Below are positions 4,627 through 5,234 of a DNA stretch of 5,234 bases, piece by piece (the stretch's first letter is position 1; each line of letters opens with the position of its first letter). Under the pieces are notes generated by a model, which had not been told where the DNA came from, did not search any database, and saw only the letters and a list, made by a program, of their open reading frames with translations. Where the stretch lies: positions 1-5,234 of the forward strand of contig JAOZOT010000265.1 in the NCBI GenBank assembly GCA_029933115.1, written 5' to 3'. The position numbers and the translations under genes are program-made. The DNA comes from Anaerolineae bacterium (GTDB lineage Bacteria > Chloroflexota > Anaerolineae > E26-bin7).

Positions 4627-5234
4627 GTGAGCCAAAATTACGGTAACCTCCAGAAGCATCTCAATCCTAATCCCGTGCAGCGTTACCTCCTGCGGCGCTT
4701 TCACCGCCAGGTAGCCTCTTTGCTGAAGGCGACCGGGGCGCAGAGAATCCTAGATGCCGGCTGCGGAGAAGGCTTTGTGATCAGCTATTTGCTGTGGAAG
4801 AGCGACCGGTTAGCCATCACCGGGATGGATTGCAGCCTGGAGGCCATCGAGATGGCCCGCCAGATAGTGCCATCTGCCCTGAGCAAAGCCTATCCTGAGC
4901 CTGGTCGAAGGGTCGAAAGGGACGTACTTCTCAATGTGGGTGATCTGAGAGAGATGCCCTACGGCGATGACCGCTTCGATCTGGTAATGTGTCTGGAAGT
5001 ATTGGAGCACCTACCCGATCCGCACCGGGGGCTGCGCGAGTTGAGGCGGGTTACCTCAGCCCACTGTCTGGTCAGCGTCCCTCACGAGCCCTTTTTCCGG
5101 GCGACCAACTTTCTGCGCGGCAAACACGTATCTGCCTGGGGTCGTGACCCCGAGCACCTCCAGCATTGGACGGCCAAGCAGTTCCGCCGCCTGGTGGAGC
5201 AGTACTTTGAGATCGAGCGGTTTGTCTATTCCTT
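4627..5234 (+). CDS. Class I SAM-dependent methyltransferase (Methyltransf_11-like, 3' partial)
   Basis: The gene runs off the right edge after 202 codons. The start is GTG 4627, because the glycosyltransferase stop (4618-4620) is in the same frame just upstream and the first residues (SQNYGNLQKHLNPNPVQRYL) match the usual N-terminus of this group. SAM-binding motif I is ILDAGCGEG (41-49). The acidic residue that ends strand two is D68 in GMDCSLEA. Motif II is GDLREMPYGDDRFDLVMC, followed by LEVLEHLPDP and a SVPHEPFF segment. Residues 83-98 (nt 4873-4920) are an apparent in-frame insertion of a REP-like element; removing it restores a typical spacing, IVPDVLLNVGDL. The Shine-Dalgarno is weak and close (AGGGGA, two bases away), so translation probably depends on coupling to the glycosyltransferase. 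The substrate is unknown; a lipid, sugar or quinone-like acceptor linked to envelope synthesis is possible. Confidence 0.87.
   Translation, partial: MSQNYGNLQKHLNPNPVQRYLLRRFHRQVASLLKATGAQRILDAGCGEGFVISYLLWKSDRLAITGMDCSLEAIEMARQIVPSALSKAYPEPGRRVERDVLLNVGDLREMPYGDDRFDLVMCLEVLEHLPDPHRGLRELRRVTSAHCLVSVPHEPFFRATNFLRGKHVSAWGRDPEHLQHWTAKQFRRLVEQYFEIERFVYS
4873..4920 (+). repeat. REP-like 48-bp element inserted in frame in the methyltransferase
   Basis: The stretch contains CCTGAGC twice (4878-4884 and 4894-4900, 16 bases apart) and TCGAAGGG / TCGAAAGG in tandem (4905-4912, 4913-4920). Read on the other strand it resembles the dispersed motif CCCTTCGACAGGCTCAGG that I recall from many bacterial genomes. 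In protein it gives LSKAYPEPGRR, close to the LSKACPEPVEG-like string typical of such elements when translated. Its length of 16 codons keeps the frame. Exact boundaries are inferred from the methyltransferase fold, and no target duplication is visible. Confidence 0.7.

Overview
This 5.2 kb window is a bacterial chromosome fragment with moderately high GC. All convincing genes lie on the + strand. It holds five: a YfhO-like membrane protein (5' end cut by the window), an AcsE-type methyltetrahydrofolate methyltransferase, a Ste24-type M48 membrane protease, a GT2 polyprenyl-phosphate glycosyltransferase, and a class I SAM methyltransferase (3' end cut by the window). The mix, together with the style of the first protein and the extended -10 promoter, suggests an anaerobic Chloroflexota lineage such as Anaerolineae. 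That assignment is inferred from recalled family resemblance, not from a search.

Layout. Positions 1-1028 encode the C-terminal part of a large membrane protein, interrupted by a G-rich 8-bp tandem repeat at 139-210. After 22 bases with a strong Shine-Dalgarno comes the acsE-like gene (1051-1980). A gene-free stretch of 313 bases (1981-2293) holds a long imperfect hairpin (about 2073-2132), an extended -10 promoter at 2199-2207, a small palindrome at the expected transcription start, and a leader hairpin. The M48 protease gene follows (2294-3463). The next gap (3464-3681) holds a stop-proximal palindrome and a structured leader with a 10-bp closing helix. The glycosyltransferase (3682-4620) and methyltransferase (4627 to the end) are separated by six bases and are probably co-transcribed.

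Functionally, the first, fourth and fifth genes fit envelope or surface-glycan work: a polytopic membrane protein, a lipid-linked sugar synthase and a small-molecule methyltransferase. The M48 protease fits membrane protein turnover. The acsE-like gene belongs to one-carbon (Wood-Ljungdahl) metabolism and sits here without any other gene of that pathway.

No wholly new multi-gene system is visible. The most interesting signals are two repeats inside coding sequence (the 8-bp tandem array, and an in-frame 48-bp REP-like insertion in the methyltransferase) and two structured, possibly regulatory, intergenic RNAs.
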